Below are positions 11,501 through 19,828 of a stretch of 64,000 bases of DNA, piece after piece (the stretch's first letter is position 1; every line of letters begins with the position of its first letter). The stretch is taken from positions 449,007-513,006 of the forward strand of contig NW_003314334.1 of NCBI RefSeq assembly GCF_000143415.4, in the 5' to 3' direction. The notes beneath the pieces are model-generated. The model did not search any database. It was not told the origin of the DNA and worked only from the letters and a program-made list of their open reading frames with translations. The position numbers and the translations under genes are program-made. Source of the stretch: Selaginella moellendorffii. Lineage: Eukaryota > Streptophyta > Lycopodiopsida > Selaginellales > Selaginellaceae.

Positions 11501-11722
11501 AAGTATCCCAAGGAGCTGGGAGTGGATCCGGAAGGAAAGCCGGTGATGATCGGGATCGGGAGGTTTGGGTGCTACATCCGGAGGGAAGGCTACTCCGTTT
11601 ACGTCCCAAAGGATCAAAAGGTGGAGGAGCTGACGCTGGAAATGGCGCTGGATATTTTTGTCAAAGGGAAGGAGGATCGTCGAAAGGTGAGGAAGTCACC
11701 AGTGAAGATTGCATTTGCATAG
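8585..11722 (+). CDS. DNA topoisomerase I, bacterial type IA, organelle-targeted
   Basis: Relaxes negatively supercoiled DNA by single-strand passage; the plant members act in chloroplasts or mitochondria (family knowledge). The 1045-residue ORF has no intron. Residues 1-90 are Ser/Arg-rich and look like a transit peptide. Residues 100-245 are a low-complexity Lys/Ala linker. TOPRIM starts near V254 (VVVLVESPAKAKTIEKYL), with acidic SDPDREGEAIAW residues D332 and D334. The core contains the nucleophile Y559 in GLITYMRTDS. A C4 zinc ribbon uses C858, C861, C881 and C887, and C-terminal TOPRIM-C repeats follow (KEGPYGDYVQIGE and MIGIGRFGCYIR). All catalytic motifs are intact. The start at 8585 is the first in-frame ATG after the promoter. 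Two broken copies lie upstream. Homologous to Arabidopsis At4g31210-type proteins. Confidence 0.95.
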   Translation: MALLGMNLSLDARGRILPPNTSAPRMGALKASSSLFSRLLCSSSAAFLPSIAPGRISCGIFESGSQGRWGIAQSGHKFVLYQFSRDFSSASSRRWFRRKGKKGVALNASTAESQQTAGAENVAKKSPARKSKGTAKPQEETQDPQAIDKKKARSKVAVEQKPSDATNAAKKKKKSESNATKEDDGGKVKTAAKTTKPKDAAKPKPAKEGKDGGDLKEAPSKRSKKKAEVVAATTIDSTIETGEQENGAALSGKVVVLVESPAKAKTIEKYLGENYVVVASYGHVRDLAARSGSVRPQDDFDLVWEVPDTAKSRFNQIKTALKGAQAMVLASDPDREGEAIAWHILEMIKLEGIMKKGLKIQRVTFNEITKTAVQQGMKSPRNISQELVDAYLARRALDYLIGFDISPLLWRKLPGSKSAGRVQSAALCLLADREKEIESFTPREYWTVEAEICPADSKGQVSFPARLVSYNGVKLDQFSLTGSEAEAAASYIGQSSLKVDGMKNSVVRRNAPGPYITSSLQQDASSKLGFGASKTMLLAQKLYEGVKLPDGELVGLITYMRTDSMQLSAQAIESIRKFGEERYGKNYVLSSPRKFSSKVKNAQEAHEAIRPTGIERIPSELAKVLEQDALRLYALIWRRTMACQLEQAVFNHVSLDVEDPKGVVRLRSTASTMEFPGFQIVYRDKDALAGDNEDEESATEKKLPSLKAGSCVSAIDVKHKQHFTEPPPRYTEGSLVKKMEELGIGRPSTYAHVLKTLQLRQYMQIEKQRIIPRVRGRMVAAFLSRYFTEFVDYGFTAKMEEQLDAVSSGSMKWKEVLQQFWPNFHDKVTSTAKVPTQQVADMLASLFSDKLAGKDKTCPNCHTGELQLKLTKFGTGYFLGCNRYPSCHYSNSLDKDEEEEEEECGSPVAKSRSKVLGVDSSTGLPVLYKEGPYGDYVQIGEDAKGKLKPKRVRVPESINYNAFTLEMAMELMKYPKELGVDPEGKPVMIGIGRFGCYIRREGYSVYVPKDQKVEELTLEMALDIFVKGKEDRRKVRKSPVKIAFA

Positions 11723-12262
11723 TTAGTGTTCAATTAACTTCTCTCACTAATGTTTCTGAGGTAAAGCGGCTTTCCAAATCACTATATAATGTTTCCAAAG
11801 ATTATTTCGCAATTGTTTGAATTTGTGTGGATCACATCGGTGTCTTCTCTTTTCTGACGAGCATGCATTTTTGGTCACGAAGACTGCCATATTCGGAGAA
11901 AAGCTTCCAGTACGCTAACCAGGTTTGTTCTCATTTATTTCGTTTTATTTTTTTCTTTCAGGTGAAACGCTCTGATGAGATGCTTCTCCAACTCCGGACC
12001 AACTCTAAAGAACAGGACTCGCATTGACAGCATCGGCTGTAGAGCGCAACCCAAAATGAGCAATCTTTGGAGTTCCTTCTCCAATTGCGGTGTTGTTGTG
12101 GTTGTTGTGGTTGTTGTGGTGGTGGTGTTGTTTCGTCGCCATTCCAAGTTAATGCTTTAATTAAGTTTGATGCATAAAGTTAGAGAAAATGAATATTGTG
12201 GCAAATGCTCTAAGTTGGAAAACAAATTTAAAATTGATGGTATCTAACATAATAACAACCTT
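11723..12262. other. 3' side of topoisomerase; no gene seen
   Basis: Contains the likely 3' UTR and spacer. The only structure I see is a short GTT/GTG-rich microsatellite at about 12090-12132. No coding evidence on either strand. Confidence 0.5.
12090..12132. repeat. GTTGTGGTT microsatellite
   Basis: About 40 bases of imperfect GTTGTTGTG/GTGGTG repeats. It produces spurious polyvaline or polythreonine reading frames that should be ignored. Confidence 0.8.
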
Positions 12263-13730
12263 CTAGAATAATGTGTGGACAATGTCTCTAACGCTCGTGG
12301 TGTTGCCACTGCTGTTACAAATGCCATGGCTGGTTTGGCATTGGACCGGCCTGGATTCACATGCTCCTGTCCAAAAACTCGCGGCAAACCACCACTGCTG
12401 TTGTTGTTGCTGCTCTTGATTCCCCAAGGCTCTCGACGCGTCCATGCCTGAAAATCCTATGCTACCGTTTGGACCAAACTTAGGACTCGGCTTGGTTCTC
12501 AGCTGCGGCACTGCCTGGATGATCTCTTTGAAGCAGAGGGGGAAACCTCGCGGGCGGCTTCTGAAGCTGCTGCTGGGCCACTGCCTCGACGTTTCTGTAG
12601 TTTTGGACCACGTTCCTGTGCTGCTGTAGTTGTACGTCGTGACTTCGTGAAAACTTTCGAGACAAGAGCCGCAGGAGCAGCAGACGTGCTGGATGGCACT
12701 TCGATGGCAAAAAGTTGCTGTGATGCCTCGGCCCTTGAAGGAATCTTTTGTTCCACGGGCTCGGTTCGTAAGCTGTCAGGTCGTGAAGTCAGACTTCTCG
12801 TGCTATCCTGGAGCCAAAACCTTGCAACAAAGTCCCAGGCCGGACGCTTGAAGTTTGCACCGAACAAGGCGAGGCTTTGGGCGTAAGAACCACAACATAG
12901 AATCCATCAGCATCACGAGGCAGCGCGGGAATAATTTGTGCGACAACAGCTTCATCAAAAGGCTCAGAAGGACGTGGCACGATTCTCATTCATAATAAGT
13001 AGTCCGCGTCCCTTGAGAGAGGCAGCATTTCATAAAGAACCTGAAAGTAACACGCACAGGCAATGAATGCGATTAATAAAGCGCAAACAGCAGCGTTTTT
13101 ACCTTCCTGAATTTTGAAATCGTTTCCAGAACTTTGAAATGGAATGGTCGATGTCGTTTTTTTCCATACGCTAAACCAGCCCCGGGCGTTGCATCAGAGC
13201 CTTGCTGTTCAGAAGACTGATTGCCTTTGCGTTGACCATTGAGCAGCTTTTCGGGCGATGTCCTCGATCTTTGGCCTGTTTCATCAGTGCAACTGTAAAA
13301 CTGAATTTGCAAGTTTAACAAGCTCAGACCTGTTTGTGATCAATTGTCCTCGGAGTGTTGTATTTCATAGCGTTGCTGCGAATTAAATTAACATCCCTCT
13401 GCAATAGGCACAGTTAGTCAATAATTCCAGGAAGAAATATAAGCTTTCACCTCAAAAAGTTCAATCGATTTTGGAGAGTTTCTTTTGAAGTCCATGGGCT
13501 CCTTGATGATGTCAAGGTAATCTGCAATGAAACCAAATAAGTGACTTTGCAAACACAGATACCACACAGATGAACAAACCTCTTCAGGATTGGCAAAAAC
13601 TCTGTATGAGAAATCATAAGCAATGCTCGTTCAAACAAAATTAAAAACAATCATAAACACACTTTTGGAATCTCTCTTCCAGCACCTGCGTTGAGGAGTA
13701 CCATTCTCAAGCAGTCTTGGAAGACTGTAA
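12263..13730 (-). pseudogene. Bromodomain protein gene remnant
   Basis: Minus-strand exon-like blocks recall plant BRD-type bromodomain proteins. At 13580-13440, spliced pieces encode VFANPEE then DYLDIIKEPMDF, the central bromodomain helix B signature. A later exon (13295-13100) is Ser/Gln-rich and ends FHFKVLETISKFRK. At 12870-12800 a YAQSLALFGANFKRPAWDF-like block resembles the conserved C-terminal block of these proteins, and the tail (12500-12270) is Gln-rich. The block at 13025-12790 requires a frame change and has an in-frame TGA, so the gene appears broken. I cannot rule out a divergent functional gene with unusual splicing. Confidence 0.55.
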
Positions 13731-14564
13731 ATGCACCTATTAATTCTCACAACTATAAAAATCCAAGAGCAAACCCAACTGGAACATGTAAAGGGCTTTA
13801 AATGTATAATAGAGGGATAGTGGGTACATAAAACGTTGCATTGTTTTGCATTTGGCTTTAGTCTAAGCCTAACTTACTAGCTGGTGAAATATCCTCCTAT
13901 GTTGAAATAACATTACTAATTATACATGATTATAAGTTGGAAAGGATTAGTCTATTAGTTTAAGTAGTCATTGCTATGCTTTTTCATAAATTTTTTTTAG
14001 ATTGGATTCAATGCAAACTTGAGGTTTAATAAAGTTGAGTCTAAAAAATTATTAAGGACAAATGATCAAATATGTAAATCATCTTTTCTTCTGTAAAAAA
14101 TAATTTGCAACACGGGGTGATCTTATTATTTATTTTTACATAATGCAATTGAGAGTTCCTATAATGGTCTTATGAGTGGTGTTTAATGAATTGGAAAGAG
14201 GTGAAATGATAAATTATTTCACTTAGACTTATCATCAAAAGGCTTGAGTTGGAATACTTAATTCTTTTCTCAGAAACATTCTTATTGTTCTATGAGGAGC
14301 TTAGTGCTAGATTAGTTTTACGTTTAGTTAAAGGGAGAGTAGCATTTATGTTGCATCTTGTTATTTAAAATTAGCATTTGATACTAACGTAAACCTTTGT
14401 AATAATTATATAGGCTTTACTTGTATTGTTCAATTAATGATTAAATCATTAAGAATCTTACTTTATGATTGTGAATAGTGTGTTCATGAAATTATTTTTT
14501 GACCCAGGGTGGTTAATAATGATACTAATCATATAGTGAATATTGATAGACTAATCTCAATAAA

Positions 14565-14815
14565 TGCAAGTTAACAATATAAATTTCTTATCACCATATT
14601 AAAATATGTTTGACTACATAACAATTTAGGATTTCCTTCTTTAGTGCCTTTCTGGTATAATGTGTATATGTTAACAGTAGTTTAGATGGGTAATTAATTT
14701 TTAATAAAAGGTTTAGCAATACTAATCTCTTATCAACATGGCAGTAAAAGGAGAATGTAATCGAAAGGATTTATTGATAAATAACTTTGATATCCATAGT
14801 TATATTTGTGATACT
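14565..14815 (+). repeat. Decayed relative of the long direct repeat at 43.5/50.4 kb
   Basis: Shares the order of motifs with 43510-43612 plus 44564-44710 and with 50400-50610: AATATGTTTGACTA, AACAATTTAGGATTTCCTTC, then CAATACTAATCTC, AGAATGTAATCGAAAGGAT and a GATAC end. Most differences are transitions toward A/T. The TRIM that interrupts the 43.6 kb copy is absent here, so this is a natural empty site (GTGTATATGTTAAC against GTGCACATGTGATGAC). Confidence 0.65.
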
Positions 14816-15680
14816 TTCCAAGTTTCAATTGCTTCCATCTGAAGTTCATTTTCATAATTGATTGTTTAAACAAAACAAGATGATAACTCTTGGTGGAAGA
14901 TAAAAGTGCAATCATTTATATGCTCTAAACTAGGACACAAACATATTGAGTCCTTATTAAGGCAAAAATTTCATGTTAGTTTTGCCAATTTTCACCCTTT
15001 TTATAAATTAAAATTTGTAAAATCCAAAGTTATCAATTTATAAACTTGAAATTTTTATTTAGTCTCCAATCCACCTTACAAGCTGAGATTTTTCTTATTT
15101 ATTAATAGACTGACTTAAAAATTGAAAAGATTCTATAAGCATTACTTTTGAGTTGAATTTATCACTACACGTAGACAATTTAATACTATGTAATCCAATA
15201 GTTTTTAGAATACTATATGAATGAATGAATGAATAGACTTCCTATGAGTTTAACTTCTTTGTTTTTACAAATAAAGAAGTATTACAAATTAGAAGTATTA
15301 ATCCTTAGAAAATAAGACATTCACCGTTGGGTGAATTAATATTGGAAAAAAATTTAGTATGTCTTAGTTATAAAACAAATTAATTTAATATACAAATTAA
15401 TATTTTTAACTTTAGTTGGAGTGTTAATTTTTTTTTCAACCAGTCTTTAAAATTGGCTATATTTTGAAGTGCAAGCCCAAAAACTTGGAGATGTCTATAT
15501 GAAATTTCTACCCTAGTCCTACTATAGAATGATATTATAAAAATTTAAATTCTTTCTATTGTGACTTTAAGTAAAGTTTGAGTATAATATTGGATATTTT
15601 GATTTTTTCCTTCTGTATTCAAACATTTTTTATTGTTAGAAGGCATTTCTCAATATGATTCCAAGTATATATTAACACAA

Positions 15681-16091
15681 GTGTTATAAACAACCAAAGA
15701 AAATGATTTGAGAGATAATTTATTACAGTTATGATATAGAGGGAAAGAGCCTATGAATAATAATGCAATTTTTTTTATTAGTGAAAGGTCTTAAAATACT
15801 TGGGGTTAAATGTATTGGGAAGTTCAAAAAGGTTTCAAGTCATTACATATCCATATATTGATATTAACATTTGGTAGATCGGTTTGCTCCACTAAGCTAG
15901 ACTTAATGGGTAAAGTGTCAAAAAAGTAAGGCTTTTGGAATCTATAACTTCAATTCATAAAGTTTAATAAACAAGAATACACTCTATTTTGTAATTGGTT
16001 AGTAATTTTGGGATATTTAGAGTTAAACATTTTTAGGTTTGAATAATATTGATTGAATTACCTTCTGGGAAGTTTAAATGTAAAATTTTAC
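15681..16091 (+). mobile_element. Decayed TRIM of the same family as 29741-30335
   Basis: Collinear with the miniature LTR element at 29.7 kb. It has an LTR-like start (AACAACCAAAGAAAATGATTT), the TAGAGGGAAAGAGCCTATGAA block, an internal CGGTTTGCTCC block, then a second LTR end with TTTGTAATTGGTTAGTAATT to GGGAAGTTTAAATG and a terminal TTACA. Nearly all differences are C-to-T or G-to-A. Boundaries are approximate; it carries no ORF. Confidence 0.65.
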
Positions 16092-16834
16092 AAATGTATA
16101 GTGATATATCATATCATCATGTATAGCATGGTTAGAATGTATAGAAAGACACTAGATAAAGCTGGGAAATGTAAAAAAGGAAGTTAATCTTTCTATAATA
16201 GATCTTCCTTTCTTTCTTTTCTTTTCATTCCATTTCTTCTTTTCTTTTTATATCTTTTATAGATCAATCCAATTTAGCTTTTGAAATACACTTATACTTT
16301 ATATAATCATCTTCCTTTAAGATGACCCATATTATAATCAAGTAAAATATAAAATCTTATTTTGAAGTAAGACTTTTGGGAGAAGAAAAACTAAGTGGCT
16401 TCAACATTTTCCATTTTAGCGATTTGGCCAACTTTATAAACGAAATTGTTTGAGTTTATGATATAAAACCACAAGGTCTCAACAAAATATCACTCTTTAT
16501 TAGAGCATAATACAAGGCATGATGAAGACATGATATATGTATAAAAAAGAAGATGTCACATTATATTGCTTTATCAAGTTATATTAATAACAAACTCCTA
16601 GACTTTACTATTAGATTTTTACTATGTTTTCATTTTATATTTGGATTTACCAATTAACTTTATGAGGTGTAAAAGCATAAAAATTATTAAAATTATACAA
16701 AAGTAAAAATTTAAAGTGTAATGATATTACTTTACTTTATGTATACTTTATGACATAGTACTTTAAAACTAGAGTAATTAAAATTTAATATGGTATATAA
16801 TTTATTATAATAAATATTAATCCTATATCTAAAC

Positions 16835-17701
16835 ATGAAGGCTGTATATTTATTCTTACTAATTTTATTTTTAGGAATATTTACTAAGAGAACTAAACTT
16901 GATATTGGAGATTCTGATATTTTAGATGAACTTGTACTAAATAATATTGTAAACACTTTTGCAAAAGCAATTAACACTATACCAAATTGTAGAATTCCAT
17001 TAGGTCAAAGTGTAAATGGAAGCTTAAATGTTAAAACAACAAATATTTTATATGGTATTTTTATTTTAGATACAATTGAACAATTTTGTCCCATATATAA
17101 TGAAGGCAGTTTAGATGCAGGATCAATTATAAGAACTTTATTATATGATATGTTACGAGAAAATTATAAAGATATGTTAATTTTTTGTGCTTCACATGTT
17201 ATTATAAGTAAAGGACCATTTTATATTTATTATTTTATAAATAATTATAATTTACCAAAATCACAACAAATGACAATAAAAAATACTGATTGCAATATTT
17301 TTAAAAATATATTAATAGGTGGATATTTTAATATGCCACACCAATACTTGCTATCTACACAATATTTAATTTCCTTAAACCAAAAAGCTTATTTTTATGT
17401 GAGTATTGATTGTAACTTATTAATATATTTCAATAAAAACAATATATGGTCTTCGAAAACTTCAAATAAAGGCATTAAATGTATATTAAGATTACAAGAA
17501 GATGGAAATTTGGTTTTATATTCTTACAATAAAAAAGTTGTTTGGACTACAAATACATATTGCAAATATTTAAATTGTTATGAAAATGCATATTTTATTA
17601 TTCAAAATGATTGTAACTTAGTTTTATATTTTACATATCAAAAAAGATTTAGCATTAAACCATTATCAACACCGGTATGGGCATCAAAAACATTTTGTTA
17701 A
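16835..17701 (+). CDS. Secreted GNA-type (bulb-type) mannose-binding lectin, extremely AT-rich
   Basis: An intact 288-residue intronless ORF. Residues 1-18 (MKAVYLFLLILFLGIFTK) are a signal peptide. Residues 20-155 match no family I know and include several cysteines. Residues about 165-288 form a beta-prism GNA lectin domain with three subdomains. Two carry the full mannose-site motif QxDxNxVxY (QEDGNLVLY and QNDCNLVLY); the first is degenerate (VSIDCNLLIYF). The tryptophans of IWSSKT, VWTTNT and PVWASKT follow as in GNA lectins. Third codon positions are almost all A or T, Leu is mostly TTA and Arg is AGA, and I count only about three CpG. Neighbouring genes have balanced composition. The domain is known in plants, fungi, bacteria and fish, so origin by transfer or by local AT drift are both possible. 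Confidence 0.8.
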   Translation: MKAVYLFLLILFLGIFTKRTKLDIGDSDILDELVLNNIVNTFAKAINTIPNCRIPLGQSVNGSLNVKTTNILYGIFILDTIEQFCPIYNEGSLDAGSIIRTLLYDMLRENYKDMLIFCASHVIISKGPFYIYYFINNYNLPKSQQMTIKNTDCNIFKNILIGGYFNMPHQYLLSTQYLISLNQKAYFYVSIDCNLLIYFNKNNIWSSKTSNKGIKCILRLQEDGNLVLYSYNKKVVWTTNTYCKYLNCYENAYFIIQNDCNLVLYFTYQKRFSIKPLSTPVWASKTFC

Positions 17702-17859
17702 TCTCAATTATATATATGAGAATATGAATAATGTATTCTGAGTTTAATTTGAATAACCTTTAAATAGATAATCTGTTGATATCTTTTCGAGCTCCTGCGA
17801 TTTTGGAGTTTTAAAAGAACCCTAAAAGTAAATGATGTGAGAGAACAAATGGTCTTTCA

Positions 17860-19737
17860 ATGCGAAAATGCCCAAATTTTCAACTCCTCCAGGCTTCCTA
17901 TGCCTCTCTACTCAAGCAATGCGAAACTCCCTGTGATCTTAGAACTGGCAAGAGGGTCCATGCAAAGATCCAGGCCGATGGCTTGCAAGCCGACACCTTT
18001 CTCGCCAATCTCGTTGTCCAGATGTATGGAAAATGCGGCAGCATCCATCAGGCAGTCTCCACTTTCCAGTCAATTGTGAGGAAGAACCTTTTCTCCTATG
18101 CAATTCTCATCACAGCTCTCGACCAGCATGGCGATTTTCGTGCGGCGATCGAAGCTTACCGCGCCATGGACAGGGGTCTCGTCCCGGACGACGTGACCAA
18201 CGTTGCCATCTTGGCTGCGTGTTCCAAGCTCGGGGATGTGAGCGCTGCTAGATTACTCCACAAAGAGATCGTGAATCGGCACATTCGCCTTGGGACAAAA
18301 GTTTACAACTCGCTGATCACAATGTATACTAAATGTGGTAGCGTAGAAGACGCAAAGGGGATCTTTGATCAAATTCCAGAAAGAAACTTAATCTCTTGGA
18401 ATGCAATGATCTCAGCATTTGCCAGGTCTGGGCAAAGTTTCAAGGCAGTTGAGCTGCTAAGGAGGATGGAGAATCAAGGAGAGAGACCCGACCGCTATAC
18501 ATTTTGCAGCATTATCACAGCTTGTTCTTTCACCGGGAGTGATGTTATTCTTGGAGCATCTTCTTGTTCTAGTTCTCTTGGAGCTACTGGGAGAATGATC
18601 CACGAGAGAGTGATTCTACTGGGACTGGAATGCGACGTTGGTGTTGGAACTTGTCTTACGAGTTTCTACTCCAAGATTGGTCAGATCGATCAAGCAAGAA
18701 GACAATTTGACAAGACGGAGTTAAAGAACGTTGTCTCGTGGAATGCTATGCTTGCAGCATATGCCACAGCCGGGCATTTGGGAGAACTTTTGAAGCTCTA
18801 TCGCATAATGGAAGTGGAACCTGACTCCACAACTTACTCCATTGTTCTTGGTGCCTGCGCGAGCAGTGGATATTTGGAGCAAGGCCGACGAGTTCACGAG
18901 AGGCTCCTGCAAAACACCCCGGACATGATCACCTCCGACTCGATCGTACAAAACTCGCTACTAAATCTCTACGCGAAGTGTGGAAGGCTGGACGAATCCA
19001 CCAAGGTTTTCGAGTCGTTTTGCTCCAAGAACACGGCTGCCTGGAACTCACTCATCGCAGCTCACGTCCAGTCCGGAGATCCAAACACCGCCGCCAACGT
19101 CTACAAGCGATTGCTGCAAACTCCGGATGTAATGCCGGATGCTTTCACCTTCTCCACAGTTCTTGGAGCCTTCACAGCTCTCGGGGCGATCGACGAGGCC
19201 GCGCTCGTTCACAAGGAAATCGTTTCCAGAGGATTCTCCAAGGACGAAATCGTGCTCAAAGCTCTCCTCAACACTTATGCCAAGTGTGGAAACCTGGAGA
19301 ACGCGCTGGAAATCTTTAAAACCATCAAGATCAGGGATACCATCTCGTGGACTTCCATGATCCTTGGATACGCTCAACACTGCCAGGTTCCGCAATCCTT
19401 AGAGCTCTTCCGGGAGATGATCCACCAAGGCTTGAGCCCCGACTACGTAACTTACACTAGCATTCTCCACGCCTGTGGCCACGAAGGCCTCTTCCACGAA
19501 ACGCTAGAGATCCTACGGTGGATGGAGCGCGACTATGGCATCCAACGGACGCTGGAGCACTACCACTGCGTCATTGACATGCTTGCTCGCCTTGGTCAGC
19601 TAGACGAGGCCGAGGAGCTCCTCAAAGCCATATCTTACGAGCACGAGAGTGATACCATCGCTTGGATAAGTCTGCTATCGGGCCTTAAAACACAGCTAGA
19701 TGATAACTTTCGTCAACAAATGATTCGCAGCTCGTAG
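17860..19737 (+). CDS. Pentatricopeptide repeat protein, PLS class
   Basis: A 625-residue intronless ORF. PPR proteins bind organellar RNA in a sequence-specific way, for editing, splicing or stability (family knowledge). Tandem 31-36-residue motifs run almost end to end, for example GKRVHAKIQADG, NSLITMYTKCGSVEDAKGIF, NAMISAFARSG, NSLLNLYAKCGRLDESTKVF and TSMILGYAQHCQVPQSLELF. Their spacing is that of P, L and S motifs. It ends HYHCVIDMLARLGQLDEAEELL then ISLLSGLK, so it stops at the beginning of an E domain and has no DYW deaminase domain. The ATG at 17860 leaves little room for a transit peptide; another in-frame ATG is not available upstream. Intact, with normal codon use beside the AT-rich island. 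Confidence 0.92.
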   Translation: MRKCPNFQLLQASYASLLKQCETPCDLRTGKRVHAKIQADGLQADTFLANLVVQMYGKCGSIHQAVSTFQSIVRKNLFSYAILITALDQHGDFRAAIEAYRAMDRGLVPDDVTNVAILAACSKLGDVSAARLLHKEIVNRHIRLGTKVYNSLITMYTKCGSVEDAKGIFDQIPERNLISWNAMISAFARSGQSFKAVELLRRMENQGERPDRYTFCSIITACSFTGSDVILGASSCSSSLGATGRMIHERVILLGLECDVGVGTCLTSFYSKIGQIDQARRQFDKTELKNVVSWNAMLAAYATAGHLGELLKLYRIMEVEPDSTTYSIVLGACASSGYLEQGRRVHERLLQNTPDMITSDSIVQNSLLNLYAKCGRLDESTKVFESFCSKNTAAWNSLIAAHVQSGDPNTAANVYKRLLQTPDVMPDAFTFSTVLGAFTALGAIDEAALVHKEIVSRGFSKDEIVLKALLNTYAKCGNLENALEIFKTIKIRDTISWTSMILGYAQHCQVPQSLELFREMIHQGLSPDYVTYTSILHACGHEGLFHETLEILRWMERDYGIQRTLEHYHCVIDMLARLGQLDEAEELLKAISYEHESDTIAWISLLSGLKTQLDDNFRQQMIRSS

Positions 19738-19828
19738 AATACATTGGCCATACAATCAAGGATCGATCGCATCAGAAGATAAACAAACTTTACATTGGCG
19801 ATGAAAAAATCGAATTTTTGGCAGCGAT

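Larger units (their letters stand above)
13731..16834. other. AT-rich island with decayed repeats
   Basis: About 3.1 kb of strongly AT-rich DNA with almost no CpG and no supported gene. Two stretches can be aligned to better-preserved repeats elsewhere in this window (annotated separately). The differences are mainly C-to-T and G-to-A, suggesting long decay of methylated transposons. Confidence 0.7.

Noticed and set aside
8585-11722. Bacterial contamination, suggested by a type IA topoisomerase
   Set aside because: Plants encode organellar type IA enzymes; the gene has a transit-peptide-like leader and lies in a block duplicated together with an intron-rich plant gene.
11975-12160. Frame ending in a polyvaline tract
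   Set aside because: Arises from the GTT/GTG microsatellite; composition artefact.
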